This document shows, piece after piece, positions 17,306 to 26,108 of a stretch of 64,000 bases of DNA (positions within the stretch are counted from its first letter, which is position 1; every line of letters starts with the position of its first letter). The stretch comes from Mycolicibacterium sp. MU0050 (GTDB lineage: Bacteria > Actinomycetota > Actinomycetes > Mycobacteriales > Mycobacteriaceae). The stretch covers positions 1,116,001-1,180,000 of the forward strand of contig NZ_OY726395.1 in NCBI RefSeq assembly GCF_963378085.1, in the 5' to 3' direction. The position numbers and the translations under genes are program-made. The notes beneath the pieces were generated by a model. The model was not told where the DNA came from, searched no databases, and saw nothing but the letters and a program-made list of their open reading frames with translations.

Positions 17306-19042
17306 ATGGGATTCCTCAAGCCCGACCTTCCGGTGGTCGAGTTCGACGAGTGGAGCAAGGGCACCTGGTCGGAGAAGGTCCGGCCGATGGCGCGGCACTG
17401 GGCCGAGGTCGGCTTCGGCACCCCGGTGGTTCTGCACCTGTTCTACGTGGTGAAGATCCTGCTGTACATCCTCGGCGCGTGGCTGCTGGTGTTGACCACC
17501 GCCGGCATCGACGGCTTCACCGCCGTCGGGCAGTGGTGGACCGAGCCGATCGTGTTCCAGAAGGTCGTGCTCTACACCATGCTCTTCGAGGTGATCGGGC
17601 TCGGGTGCGGGTTCGGGCCGCTGAACAACCGCTTCTTCCCCCCGCTGGGATCCATCCTGTACTGGCTGCGGCCCAACACCATTCGGCTGCCGCCCTGGCC
17701 CACGCGCGTGCCGTTGACCGCCGGGGACAACCGCGGCCCGGTGGACGTCGCCCTCTACGCGGCGCTGCTGATCGTGCTCGTGGTCGCGCTGTTCTCCGAC
17801 GGCACCGGGCCCATTCCGGCGCTCGGCACCGAGGTCGGCGTGCTGCCGATGTGGCAGATCTGGGCCATCCTGGGCCTGCTCGCCGCGGCGGGCCTGCGTG
17901 ACAAGGTGATCTTCCTGGCCGCCCGCGGCGAGGTGTACGCGGCGTTCACCATCGCGTTCCTGTTCGGCGGGGTCGACATGATCATCGCCGCCAAGCTGGT
18001 CTGCGTGGTGATCTGGGTCGGTGCCGCCACGTCCAAGCTGACCAAGCACTTCCCGTTCGTCATCTCCACGATGATGTCCAACAGCCCGATCGTGCGGCCC
18101 CGGTCGCTCAAACGCCGGTTCTTCGAACGGTTTCCCGACGATCTGCGGCCCGGCCGGTTGTCCCGCATGGTCGCGCACGGGAGCACCGCCGTGGAGATGC
18201 TGGTGCCGCTGGTGCTGCTGTTCTCGCACGGCGGCTGGCCCACCGCGATCGCGGCGGTGGTCATGGTCTGTTTCCACCTCGGCATCCTGACCGCCATCCC
18301 GATGGGGGTGCCGCTGGAATGGAACGTCTTCATGATCTTCTGCGTGATCACGCTGTTCGTCGGTCACGCGGGGGTGGGCCTCACCGACATGACCACCCCG
18401 CTGCCGCTGCTGCTGTTCGCGGTGTTGGTCGCCACGGTGACGGCGGGAAACCTGTTCCCGCGCAAGGTGTCCTTCCTGCCCGGGATGCGCTATTACGCCG
18501 GCAACTGGGACACCACGCTGTGGTGTCTCAAGCCGTCGGCCACCGCGAAGATCGACCGGCACCTGGTGGCGATCGCCAGCATGCCGCAGGCGCAGCTGGA
18601 GAAGGTCTACGGCAGTCCGGAGGCCGCGCAGATCCCGCAGTACCTCGGCTACGCCTTCCGCGCCTTCAACACCCACGGCCGGATGATGTTCACCCTGGCG
18701 CACCGCGCCATGGCCGGACCCAGCGGCACCGATTCCGAAGCCGAGTACGTGATGACCGATGGAGAGCGCATCTGCTCGACGGCCATCGGCTGGAACTTCG
18801 GCGACGGCCACATGCACAACGAGCAGTTGATCGCGGCCATGCAGCGCCGCTGCGGATTCGAGCCCGGGGAGGTGCGGGTGGTGCTGATCGACGCCCAGCC
18901 CATCCACCGGCAGACCCAGCGCTATCGCCTGGTCGACGCGGCCACCGGCGAATTCGAAACCGGATACATCAAGGTCGCCGACGCGGTGACCCGCCAACCC
19001 TGGGACGACCAGGTGCCGGTGTACGTCGACCCACGCGGCTAA
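17306..19042 (+). CDS. DUF3556 family transmembrane protein, probable KstR regulon member
   Basis: This 578-residue protein has about ten hydrophobic segments in its first 390 residues and a soluble C-terminal domain (about 400-578) containing WNFGDGHMHNEQ and YRLVDAATGEFETGYIKV. I recognise it as the DUF3556 type found in mycobacteria; the biochemical role is unknown to me. It appears leaderless (-10 TAGTCT 7 nt upstream), and a KstR-type operator overlaps that promoter, so expression probably rises on sterols. The end overlaps the convergent NAD(P)-binding gene by 4 nt. Confidence 0.8.
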   Translation: MGFLKPDLPVVEFDEWSKGTWSEKVRPMARHWAEVGFGTPVVLHLFYVVKILLYILGAWLLVLTTAGIDGFTAVGQWWTEPIVFQKVVLYTMLFEVIGLGCGFGPLNNRFFPPLGSILYWLRPNTIRLPPWPTRVPLTAGDNRGPVDVALYAALLIVLVVALFSDGTGPIPALGTEVGVLPMWQIWAILGLLAAAGLRDKVIFLAARGEVYAAFTIAFLFGGVDMIIAAKLVCVVIWVGAATSKLTKHFPFVISTMMSNSPIVRPRSLKRRFFERFPDDLRPGRLSRMVAHGSTAVEMLVPLVLLFSHGGWPTAIAAVVMVCFHLGILTAIPMGVPLEWNVFMIFCVITLFVGHAGVGLTDMTTPLPLLLFAVLVATVTAGNLFPRKVSFLPGMRYYAGNWDTTLWCLKPSATAKIDRHLVAIASMPQAQLEKVYGSPEAAQIPQYLGYAFRAFNTHGRMMFTLAHRAMAGPSGTDSEAEYVMTDGERICSTAIGWNFGDGHMHNEQLIAAMQRRCGFEPGEVRVVLIDAQPIHRQTQRYRLVDAATGEFETGYIKVADAVTRQPWDDQVPVYVDPRG

Positions 19043-19686
19043 CGCAGGGCCTCGGCGATCGGGGTGTCGCCGTTGTTGAACTCGATGGTGCGTCCGACGG
19101 TGCCGTCGTCGGCCAACGACGCGGCGATCACGGCGGCCACGTCGGCGCGCGTCACCTCGCCCGAGGCGGTGCGCTCGCCGCCCACCGCGACGCGTCCGGT
19201 CGGCGGGTCGAGCGTCAGCCGGCTGGGACCCAGGATGGTCCAGTCCAGTGCGGCGGCGCGCAGGTGGGCGTCGGCGGCGGCCTTGGCCTCCGCGTACGGA
19301 TAAAAGGAACTGTCCTCCGGCACGCCGTGATCGGGCCCCGCGCCGAAATAGGACACCATGACGAAGCGCCGCACCCCGGCCTGGGCCGCGGCGTCGATGA
19401 CGCGGATGGCCGCGTCGCGGTCCACCGCGTAGGTCCGGGTCGGGTTGCCGCCGCCGGCGCCCGCGGAGAACACCACCGCGTCGTTGCCGCTGATCAACTC
19501 GGCCAACTCCGCCACGTCGAGCGCCTCGATGTCGGCGACGACGGGTTCGGCGCCGGTCGCCGCCACCTCCTCGGCGTGGTCGGGGTTGCGGAACACCGAG
19601 GTGACCCGGTCGCCGCGGCCGCTGAGGATCGGGGACAGCAGCAGGGCCACCTTGCCGTGGCCGCCGAAGACGATGACGTTGGACAT
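19039..19686 (-). CDS. NAD(P)-binding Rossmann protein (atypical SDR)
   Basis: This 215-residue protein begins MSNVIVFGGHGKVA, the nucleotide loop GGHGKV being typical of NAD(P)H-binding atypical short-chain dehydrogenases such as YhfK/YwnB types. A VVFSAGAGGG strand end, RFVMVSYFGAG, and a YxxxK-like YAEAKAAAD segment follow; the active site is otherwise degenerate. The ATG at 19686 is chosen over an upstream frame with poor codons. It converges on the DUF3556 gene with a 4-nt overlap of the ends. Confidence 0.8.
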   Translation of the reverse strand: MSNVIVFGGHGKVALLLSPILSGRGDRVTSVFRNPDHAEEVAATGAEPVVADIEALDVAELAELISGNDAVVFSAGAGGGNPTRTYAVDRDAAIRVIDAAAQAGVRRFVMVSYFGAGPDHGVPEDSSFYPYAEAKAAADAHLRAAALDWTILGPSRLTLDPPTGRVAVGGERTASGEVTRADVAAVIAASLADDGTVGRTIEFNNGDTPIAEALR

Positions 19687-19795
19687 ACCTGCGAGGGTAC
19701 GTACGCCGTACCCGCACGCAGGGTAGAACCTAGGGTGGCGCGAATACCGCACCCGGAATTGGTCGCGGACGCGCCTAGTGCTAAGAACGAGACAT

Positions 19796-19813
19796 CAACC
19801 AACTGATTAGTTG
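19796..19813. promoter_or_regulatory. CAACCAACTGA motif with adjoining dyad upstream of thiolase
   Basis: CAACCAACTGA (19796-19806) overlaps the dyad CAACT-GATT-AGTTG (19800-19813), ending 13 bp before the thiolase ATG. The same 11-mer occurs in reverse orientation at 26968-26978, upstream of mcr and a divergent crotonase. A CAACCAAC core is found at 28200-28207, upstream of an SDR gene. Confidence 0.45.
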
Positions 19814-19826
19814 AGAGGAGAGGTCC

Positions 19827-20984
19827 ATGGCGGAAGCCGTGATCGTGGAGGCCGTTCGTTCGGCGGTAGGCAAGCGCAACGGCGCTCTGTCGGGGGTGCA
19901 CCCGGCCGAGCTGTCCGCGCAGGTGCTCAACGGCCTCGTCGAGCGCGCGGGTGTCGATCCCGCTCTGGTCGACGACGTCATCTGGGGCTGCGTCATGCAG
20001 GCCGGTGAGCAGGCTCTGGACATCGCGCGCACCGCGGTGCTCAGCGCCGGCTGGCCGGAGACGGTGCCCGGCGTGACCGTGGACCGCCAGTGCGGCTCCA
20101 GCCAGCAGTCGCTGCACTTCGCCGTGGCCGGCGTGGTGGCCGGCCACTACGACGTCGTCGTCGCCGGCGGTGTCGAATCGATGTCGCGCACGCCCATGGG
20201 TTCCTCGCTGGCCAACGGCGGCAACCCCTACGGCGAGTCGTTCAAAGCCCGCTACAGCCAGACCCCCAACCAGGGTGTCGGCGCCGAGATGATCGCCGAG
20301 CAGTGGGGCTTCAACCGCACCCAGCTCGACGAGTTCTCCCTGCGGTCGCATGAGAAGGCCGCCGCCGCACAGGATTCCGGTGCCTTCAAGGACCAGATCG
20401 TGGGCATCAAGACCAAGGACGCCGACGGCAACGACGTCACCGTGCTCGAGGACGGCGGCATCCGCCGCGGCGGCACCGTCGAGAGCATGGCCGGCATCAA
20501 GCCCGCCTTCAAGGAGGACGGCGTGATCCACGCCGGTAACTCCAGCCAGATTTCCGACGGTTCGGCCGCGCTGCTGATCATGTCGGCGGAGAAGGCCAAG
20601 GAACTCGGCCTCAAGCCGCTGGCCAAGGTGCACACCGCCGTTCTCGCCGGTGCGGACCCGGTGATCATGCTGACCGCGCCGATCCCGGCCACCGAGAAGG
20701 CGCTGAAGAAGTCGGGCCTGAGCGTGGACCAGATCGGTGCCTTCGAGGTCAACGAGGCCTTCGCGCCGGTGCCGATGGCCTGGCTCAAGGACATCGGGGC
20801 CGACGAGTCCAAGCTGAACCCCAACGGCGGCGCCATCGCGCTGGGCCACCCGCTCGGCGGTTCCGGTGCCCGCATCCTGACCACGCTGCTGTACCACATG
20901 CGGGACAACAACATTCAGTACGGGCTGCAGACCATGTGCGAGGGCGGCGGTCAGGCCAACGCGACCATCCTCGAGCTGCTGTGA
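19827..20984 (+). CDS. acetyl-CoA acyltransferase (thiolase)
   Basis: This 385-residue thiolase has all catalytic elements: the nucleophile in DRQCGSSQQ (Cys89), NEAFAPVPMAW, the histidine in NGGAIALGHPLGGSG and the second cysteine in MCEGGGQANA. It cleaves 3-ketoacyl-CoA, or condenses acetyl-CoA in reverse. It resembles FadA-type mycobacterial thiolases. Position suggests it corresponds to the M. tuberculosis gene Rv1135A, remembered as a truncated remnant, whereas this copy is full length. GAGGAGAGG lies just before the ATG, and its TGA overlaps the crotonase GTG. Chain length specificity is not predictable here. Confidence 0.92.
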   Translation: MAEAVIVEAVRSAVGKRNGALSGVHPAELSAQVLNGLVERAGVDPALVDDVIWGCVMQAGEQALDIARTAVLSAGWPETVPGVTVDRQCGSSQQSLHFAVAGVVAGHYDVVVAGGVESMSRTPMGSSLANGGNPYGESFKARYSQTPNQGVGAEMIAEQWGFNRTQLDEFSLRSHEKAAAAQDSGAFKDQIVGIKTKDADGNDVTVLEDGGIRRGGTVESMAGIKPAFKEDGVIHAGNSSQISDGSAALLIMSAEKAKELGLKPLAKVHTAVLAGADPVIMLTAPIPATEKALKKSGLSVDQIGAFEVNEAFAPVPMAWLKDIGADESKLNPNGGAIALGHPLGGSGARILTTLLYHMRDNNIQYGLQTMCEGGGQANATILELL

Positions 20985-21784
20985 CCGAATCGACGCAGGA
21001 CGCCCCCGGCGCGCTCACCGAGGTCCGGGGGAACGTCCTGATCATCACGATCAACCGGCCGGAGGCGCGCAACGCGGTCAACGCCGCGGTGAGCACGGCC
21101 GTCGGCAACGCTCTGGAGCAGGCGCAGGCGGACCCGGAGATCCGGGCGGTGGTGATCACCGGCTCCGGCGACAAGTCGTTCTGTGCCGGTGCCGACCTCA
21201 AGGCGATCTCGCGCGGCGAGAACCTGTTCCACCCGGAGCATCCGGAGTGGGGCTTCGCCGGGTTCGTCAGTCACTTCATCGACAAGCCGGTGATCGCGGC
21301 GGTCAACGGTACGGCGCTGGGCGGCGGCAGTGAGCTGGCCTTGGCCAGCGACCTGGTGGTGGCCGAGGAGCGGGCCAAGTTCGGTCTGCCCGAGGTCAAG
21401 CGCGGGCTGATGGCGGCGGCCGGCGGCGTGTTCCGCATCGTCGACCAGCTGCCCCGCAAGATCGGCCTCGAGCTGATCTTCACCGGCGAGCCGCTGAGTT
21501 CGCAGGACGCGCTGCGGTGGGGTCTGATCAACGAGGTGGTGCCCGACGGCACCGTCGTGGATGCGGCGCTGGCCCTGGCCGAACGCATCACGGTCAACGC
21601 CCCGTTGGCGGTGCAGGCTTCCAAGCGGGTGGCCTACGGCGCCGAAGACGGCGTGGTGGGTGCCGACAGTGACAACTGGAAGCGCAACGCCAAGGAGATG
21701 GGTGCGCTGCTGCGTACCGAGGACGCCATGGAAGGACCGATGGCGTTCGCCGAGAAGCGCGCCCCGGTCTGGAAGGCTCGCTAA
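20981..21784 (+). CDS. enoyl-CoA hydratase/isomerase family protein
   Basis: This 267-residue crotonase fold protein contains INRPEARNAVN, the oxyanion-hole segments SFCAGADLKA and GTALGGGSELALASD, and PEVKRGLMAAAGG, which carries the Glu of the active-site region. The second catalytic Glu of classical hydratases is not in its usual place, so isomerase or other crotonase chemistry is possible. It starts at a GTG in the GTGA overlap with the thiolase, so the two are co-translated as a beta-oxidation pair. By position it matches the crotonase Rv1136 of M. tuberculosis. Confidence 0.9.
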   Translation: MTESTQDAPGALTEVRGNVLIITINRPEARNAVNAAVSTAVGNALEQAQADPEIRAVVITGSGDKSFCAGADLKAISRGENLFHPEHPEWGFAGFVSHFIDKPVIAAVNGTALGGGSELALASDLVVAEERAKFGLPEVKRGLMAAAGGVFRIVDQLPRKIGLELIFTGEPLSSQDALRWGLINEVVPDGTVVDAALALAERITVNAPLAVQASKRVAYGAEDGVVGADSDNWKRNAKEMGALLRTEDAMEGPMAFAEKRAPVWKAR

Positions 21785-21797
21785 CCTCCGACCAAGC

Positions 21798-21846
21798 GAA
21801 TTGGGCGTGATTTCACACGGTGACCGTGTGAAATCACGCCCAATTC
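21798..21846. terminator. 49-bp perfect inverted repeat between convergent genes
   Basis: Two perfect 24-nt arms (21798-21821 and 21823-21846) surround one central base. It lies between the crotonase stop (21784) and the fasciclin gene end (21856) and could end transcription from both sides. The arms are AT-richer than the surroundings (GTGATTTCACAC in the middle of the left arm). Its length and perfection exceed a normal terminator. Confidence 0.7.
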
Positions 21847-21855
21847 ATTTCTGGA

Positions 21856-22593
21856 CTAGGCGGCTTCCGTTTCGGTGGTCTCCGTCGGCTCTACGGCCTC
21901 CGAGGTCTCCGTGGTCTCGCTCGGCTCGGTGGTCTCGGTCGCCTCGGTGGTCTCCGTCGGCGACGTCGTGGTGGTTGCGGTAGCGGGCAGCGCGTTGTCC
22001 GGCGACAGCACCGTGTCGATCAGGTAGATCTTGGCGTTTTCCGCGGTGACGCCGGCGCACACCACCTTGGCGGTGTCGTCGACCTTGATGTCGCCGCCCT
22101 TGCCGGTCACGGTGATCTGCCTGCCCTCCTGGGAGGTCAGCTTGCCGTGCACGTCCTCGGGGCCCAGCAGGCCGAGGGACATGCTGTAGTACACCGTCGC
22201 GTAGAGGCGGTCCGGGTCGGCCTTGAGCGCTTCGAGCTCGGCGGGGTCCAGCTTCGCGAACGCCTCGTCGGTGGGCGCGAACACGTTGTAGGGGCCGTTG
22301 TCCAGCACGTTGACCACGTTGACGGCCGGGTTCAGGCCGCCGGAGATCGCCGAGCTGTAGGTGCTCAGCGACGGGATGGCGGCGATCGCGGCGGAAGCCG
22401 ACTGCTTGAAGATCCGGTCCAGTCCGTCGGGTCCCAGCTCCTCCTTCAGCGCGTCACAGCCGGAGCCGTGCACGTCCGGCGCACCGGGGACATCCTCGGT
22501 GGTCGGCTCCTCGGCATGGGCCGTGATGGCGGTGGAGATGGCGATGGCAGCGGCGGCCGCGGCTACGCCAAGGGTCTTCAGCCGGGTCGTCAT
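21856..22593 (-). CDS. secreted fasciclin (FAS1) domain protein
   Basis: This 245-residue protein has a signal peptide of about 27 residues ending in AHA before EEPTTED. A FAS1 domain (about 55-200) is recognisable from VNVLDNGPYNVFAPTDEAFAKL and the late AKIYLIDTVLSP. The last 40 residues are a Thr/Glu/Ser tail. It resembles the MPT70/MPT83 family of exported mycobacterial adhesins, but has no lipobox. AGAGGAG precedes the ATG. A dyad lies at 22645-22659, about 52 bp upstream. Confidence 0.88.
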   Translation of the reverse strand: MTTRLKTLGVAAAAAAIAISTAITAHAEEPTTEDVPGAPDVHGSGCDALKEELGPDGLDRIFKQSASAAIAAIPSLSTYSSAISGGLNPAVNVVNVLDNGPYNVFAPTDEAFAKLDPAELEALKADPDRLYATVYYSMSLGLLGPEDVHGKLTSQEGRQITVTGKGGDIKVDDTAKVVCAGVTAENAKIYLIDTVLSPDNALPATATTTTSPTETTEATETTEPSETTETSEAVEPTETTETEAA

Positions 22594-22644
22594 TTCGGCT
22601 CCTCTCGTCGCTTCGTTACGTCGTCGGGCCGTCGTCGGCCGTTA

Positions 22645-22659
22645 CTCATCTGTGATGAG
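22645..22659. promoter_or_regulatory. dyad CTCATC-TGT-GATGAG upstream of fasciclin gene
   Basis: A perfect 6-3-6 inverted repeat lies in the divergent region between the fasciclin gene and the epimerase-like gene. Its position fits an operator for either. I see no SigK-like promoter, which controls the related mpt70/mpt83 genes in M. tuberculosis. Confidence 0.35.
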
Positions 22660-22796
22660 CGGGTGCGGTCGGCGAGACGCAAACTGCGGCATCAAGCCGG
22701 GTGAAATCGTAAGCACAGCGCTTGACTGGACCAAAACGGGCTGGTCAACCGGGCTGTACCGGTTATCGAGATGCGCTACCGGGTAGAGGCTCTACC

Positions 22797-23951
22797 GTGG
22801 AAACAATGCGCATCCTGGTCACCGGTGCCTCCGGGTACATCGGCTCACGATTGGTGGCCGCGTTGCTCGACGACGGTCACCAGGTGATCGCCGCGGGCCG
22901 CGAGCCACGCAAATTCGACTCCTACGGGTGGCGCGACCGTGTGGACGTGGTCGCCCTCGACGCGGGCGACGCCGAGTCGGTGTCCGCGGCGCTGTCGGCC
23001 GCGGGTGCCGTGGACGTCCTCTACTACTTGGTGCACGGCATCGGCGCGACCGACTTCCGCGAGGCCGACAACCGGGCCGCGGCCAACGTCGCCGCGGCGG
23101 CCGCGGCCGCCGGGGTGGGCCGCATCGTCTACCTGGGCGGGTTCGTGCCCGACGGTGACGAACTGTCCGAACATCTGGCCAGCCGCGCCGAAGTCGCCGA
23201 GGCCCTGCACGTTCCCGGCGGAGCGGAGGTGGTGTGGCTGGGCGCGGCCATGATCATCGGGGCGGGTTCGACGTCCTTCGAGATGTTGCGTTACACCGGG
23301 GACCGGTTCGTGTTGATGCCCATGCCGCGCTGGGCGCGCCACCCGATAGATCCCATCTCCATCCGCGATGTCCTCTACTACCTGGTGGCCGCCGCCAAGC
23401 CGGAGGTCCGGGCGGGCGCCTACGACATCTGCGGGCCGACGACCACCACCTACGGCGAGCTGATGCACACCTATGCCCGGCTGGCCGGATCCTGGCGGGC
23501 CGGCGTGCAGGTGCGGGGCGTGGACACCGCGGTGTTGTCCCGCCTGACGGCGGTGGCCCTGCCGGTCCCGGGTGGATTGGCCGCCGATCTGGTTGCCTCC
23601 CTTGACTATCCGATGACCGCCTCGGAGCACCGGCTCAGCGACCAGGTGCCGGACCCGGCCGGCGGGCTGCTGGGTATCGAGGAGGCGATCCGGCGGTCGC
23701 TGGTGGTCAACGAGCCCGCGCCGGTCGACCGCCTGGCTGATCCGCATCATCTCGCCGACACCGATGCCGCCTGGGCCGGCGGCGACACGCTGCGCATCCA
23801 GCGGCTGGCCGCCACGGTCACCCCGCCGTTCGCCCGCCCGGCCCTCGGGTTGCTGGCCGCGGTGCCCAAGCCCGTCGCCGGTGCGCTGCGGGTGGGGCTG
23901 GACGCCCTCGCCGACCTGTTCCCCAAGTCGACTCCGCCGGAGGCCTCGTGA
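22797..23951 (+). CDS. NAD-dependent epimerase/dehydratase-like protein
   Basis: This 384-residue protein has an N-terminal Rossmann domain with GASGYIGS (about residues 10-17), a YYLVHGIG strand end and VGRIVYLGGF. It looks like the extended or atypical SDR group that includes NmrA-like and YbjT-like proteins; the YxxxK catalytic motif is not evident. The region after about 290 is specific to actinobacterial members. I place the start at the GTG at 22797 because AGAGG lies 7 nt before it; the ATG at 22806 is the alternative. GGTAGAG-G-CTCTACC (22782-22796) is a palindrome over the ribosome site. The CPBP protease gene overlaps by 4 nt. Confidence 0.8.
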   Translation: METMRILVTGASGYIGSRLVAALLDDGHQVIAAGREPRKFDSYGWRDRVDVVALDAGDAESVSAALSAAGAVDVLYYLVHGIGATDFREADNRAAANVAAAAAAAGVGRIVYLGGFVPDGDELSEHLASRAEVAEALHVPGGAEVVWLGAAMIIGAGSTSFEMLRYTGDRFVLMPMPRWARHPIDPISIRDVLYYLVAAAKPEVRAGAYDICGPTTTTYGELMHTYARLAGSWRAGVQVRGVDTAVLSRLTAVALPVPGGLAADLVASLDYPMTASEHRLSDQVPDPAGGLLGIEEAIRRSLVVNEPAPVDRLADPHHLADTDAAWAGGDTLRIQRLAATVTPPFARPALGLLAAVPKPVAGALRVGLDALADLFPKSTPPEAS

Positions 23952-24649
23952 CCACGTGGTTGGACCGGGTGAGCGCCGTCGTCGAGACCGCGGCGCCCCC
24001 GCAGCGGGAGGAGCCGTCGGTGGTGCGGCGGCGGCGCATCGTCGTGGTGGTCGGCGGGGTGCTGGGTGCGGTGCTGTTGGGGATCTCCCTGACGCGACAA
24101 CCCGGCGATGCGAGCTTCTACTGGCTCACGCTCGCGCTGGCCGCGGTGTGGGCGCTGGCTGCGGTGGCGTCCGGGCCGCTGCGGTTGGGCACGCTGCCGT
24201 GGGGGGAGGGTGGGCGTCGGCCGGTGCTCCTCGGTGTCGGCGTCGGACTGGCCACGGGTGCGGCGTTCGTGGTCGGCGCGTTGATCGTGCAGCAGATCGA
24301 GGTCATCGCCGAACCGGTCGGCGAGGTCATGCGGTTCGCCAACCAGGGCGTGCTTCCGCTGGTGGTGGCGATCACCCTGATCAACGGGGTCGCTGAGGAA
24401 TTGTTTTTCCGCGGCGCCCTGTACACGGCGCTGGAAGGCACACGGCCGGTGCTGTTTTCGACGCTGCTGTACATCGTCGCCACGCTGGCATCGGGCAATC
24501 CGATGCTGGGCTTCGCCGCGGTGGTGCTGGGGTTGATCTGTGCGCTGGAGCGCCGCGCGACCGGCGGGGTGCTCGCGCCGGTGCTCACCCACCTGGTGTG
24601 GGGGCTCATCATGGTGTTGGTCCTGCCGCAGATCTTCGCCGGTACCTGA
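23948..24649 (+). CDS. CPBP family intramembrane metalloprotease
   Basis: This 233-residue membrane protein has about six hydrophobic segments and the CAAX/Abi (CPBP) motifs: AEELFFRG (EExxxR) around residue 150 and THLVWG with the second metal ligand near residue 216. Such proteases act within the membrane on unknown bacterial substrates. It starts at a GTG in the GTGA overlap with the epimerase-like gene, so both are probably made together. It ends in a dyad shared with the convergent MFS gene. Confidence 0.85.
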   Translation: MTTWLDRVSAVVETAAPPQREEPSVVRRRRIVVVVGGVLGAVLLGISLTRQPGDASFYWLTLALAAVWALAAVASGPLRLGTLPWGEGGRRPVLLGVGVGLATGAAFVVGALIVQQIEVIAEPVGEVMRFANQGVLPLVVAITLINGVAEELFFRGALYTALEGTRPVLFSTLLYIVATLASGNPMLGFAAVVLGLICALERRATGGVLAPVLTHLVWGLIMVLVLPQIFAGT

Positions 24650-24661
24650 CCCGGCTCAGGT
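24644..24661. terminator. dyad containing both stop codons of convergent genes
   Basis: ACCTGA and TCAGGT arms are separated by CCCGGC. The plus-strand TGA (24647-24649) is in the left arm, and the complement of the MFS TGA (24656-24658) is in the right arm. It is a short candidate bidirectional terminator. Confidence 0.45.
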
Positions 24662-25948
24662 GTCCAACGGATGGGCGATCTCGTCGCGGGGCATCCGGGC
24701 GGCCCACAACGCGATGAGCGCCAACACAATCGGCAGTGAACCCGCGACCGCGAAGATGGCCTGCATCGACACCACCTTCGACAGCGGTCCCGCGATCGCC
24801 ATCGACACCGGCATGAACGCCAGCGAGACGAAGAAGTCCAGGCTCGACACCCGGCCGAGCATCGCCGGCGGCACCCGTCGTTGCAGCAACGTCCCCCAGA
24901 TCACCATGCCCGCACCGTCGGTGACGCCGACCAGAAAGGCCGCCAGCGCCATCAGCGGGAACGAACTGGTCCAGCCGATGACCACCAGGGGTAACGAACC
25001 GGCGCCCCACATCAGCATCATCACCGTCAGATAGCGGCGCGGCAGACGTCGGGAGGACACCCCGAGAGCGCCCAGCGCCCCGCCGATTCCGAACGCCGCC
25101 AACACCAGGCCGTACATCCGCGCACCGTCCTCGAACCGGTCCGCGGTGATGAACGGCAGCAGCACCTCGATGGGGCCGATGATCAGCAGCACGAACATGC
25201 TGGCGAACAGCAGGGTCCACAGCAGCCACGGCGTCTTCACCATGAACAGAAAGCCGTCGCGTAGGTCGGTGAGCACCCGTCGCTGCAGCCGTTCCGGTTC
25301 GACGACGAAGCCGTTGCGGACCGGGCGGGTGGCAATCAGCAGGGTCAGGCCGATGGCGAACAACACCGCGACCGTCACCGCCCCGAGCGTCGGAAACGTC
25401 ACGCCCACAAGCACACCCGCGACTGCCGGGCCGGCGGCCCGCTGCAACACCGGGCGCATGACGCCCTCGACGCCGTTGGCGGCCAGCAGTTGGCCGGCGG
25501 GCAGGATCCGCGGGAGATAGGCGCTGTAGGCGGGGAAGAAGAACGCCGCGGCGATCCCGAGCGCCCCGGCCGCGACCGCCATGTGCCAGACCCGCAGCAG
25601 ATCCAGGAGACCGAGGACGGCCACCGCGCTCACCGCGGCGAGGTTCACCGCCTCGACGACGATGATGATGGTGCGTTGCGGGAACCGGTCCGCGGCGATG
25701 CCGCCGACCAGGACGAAGGCGACCAGGCCGACACCCAGGCAGGTGGCGACCAGCGACAGCGCCGCCGGGTCGTGGTTGAGCTCCATGACCTGCAGAGCCA
25801 TCACCACAGCCCACATGCCCTCGGCGAAGATCGTGATCGAGACCGCGGCGATCAACAGGCGGTATTCGCGGAACCGGAACGGTGCGAGCACCCGCCAACC
25901 GCCGGGCGCACGCACGTCCGGTTGTTGTCGGTCGACCTCAGGGCTCAC
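24656..25948 (-). CDS. MFS transporter (MFS_3/enterobactin-exporter-like)
   Basis: This 430-residue protein has about twelve membrane segments and the look of the MFS_3 group: FRFREYRLLIAAVSITIFAEGMW at the start, a GGIAADRFPQRT loop between helices 2 and 3, and PAYSAYLPRILP. The family includes exporters of siderophores, macrolides and other drugs; the substrate here is not predictable. The start is a GTG at 25946-25948. It converges on the CPBP gene, and about 160 bases separate it from the next gene upstream. Confidence 0.85.
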   Translation of the reverse strand: MSPEVDRQQPDVRAPGGWRVLAPFRFREYRLLIAAVSITIFAEGMWAVVMALQVMELNHDPAALSLVATCLGVGLVAFVLVGGIAADRFPQRTIIIVVEAVNLAAVSAVAVLGLLDLLRVWHMAVAAGALGIAAAFFFPAYSAYLPRILPAGQLLAANGVEGVMRPVLQRAAGPAVAGVLVGVTFPTLGAVTVAVLFAIGLTLLIATRPVRNGFVVEPERLQRRVLTDLRDGFLFMVKTPWLLWTLLFASMFVLLIIGPIEVLLPFITADRFEDGARMYGLVLAAFGIGGALGALGVSSRRLPRRYLTVMMLMWGAGSLPLVVIGWTSSFPLMALAAFLVGVTDGAGMVIWGTLLQRRVPPAMLGRVSSLDFFVSLAFMPVSMAIAGPLSKVVSMQAIFAVAGSLPIVLALIALWAARMPRDEIAHPLDT

Positions 25949-26108
25949 CGGTAGATGGTCGCCGAGCGAAGCGCTTGGCGTCCACTGGTTTTCCGCGCGC
26001 CGGTCCTGTGCGCGCTCCCTACGCCGCTGCTACGCCGAGATCGACGAAGTGCCGGAAGCTACTCGCACAAAGCGGCCCAAAGGTGAGTTTGGGCGCGACG
26101 GGGCGGGG

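Noticed and set aside
17129-19717. 862-codon minus-strand open frame across the DUF3556 gene
   Set aside because: Arg/Gly/His-rich translation with no domain; the plus-strand membrane protein explains the region.
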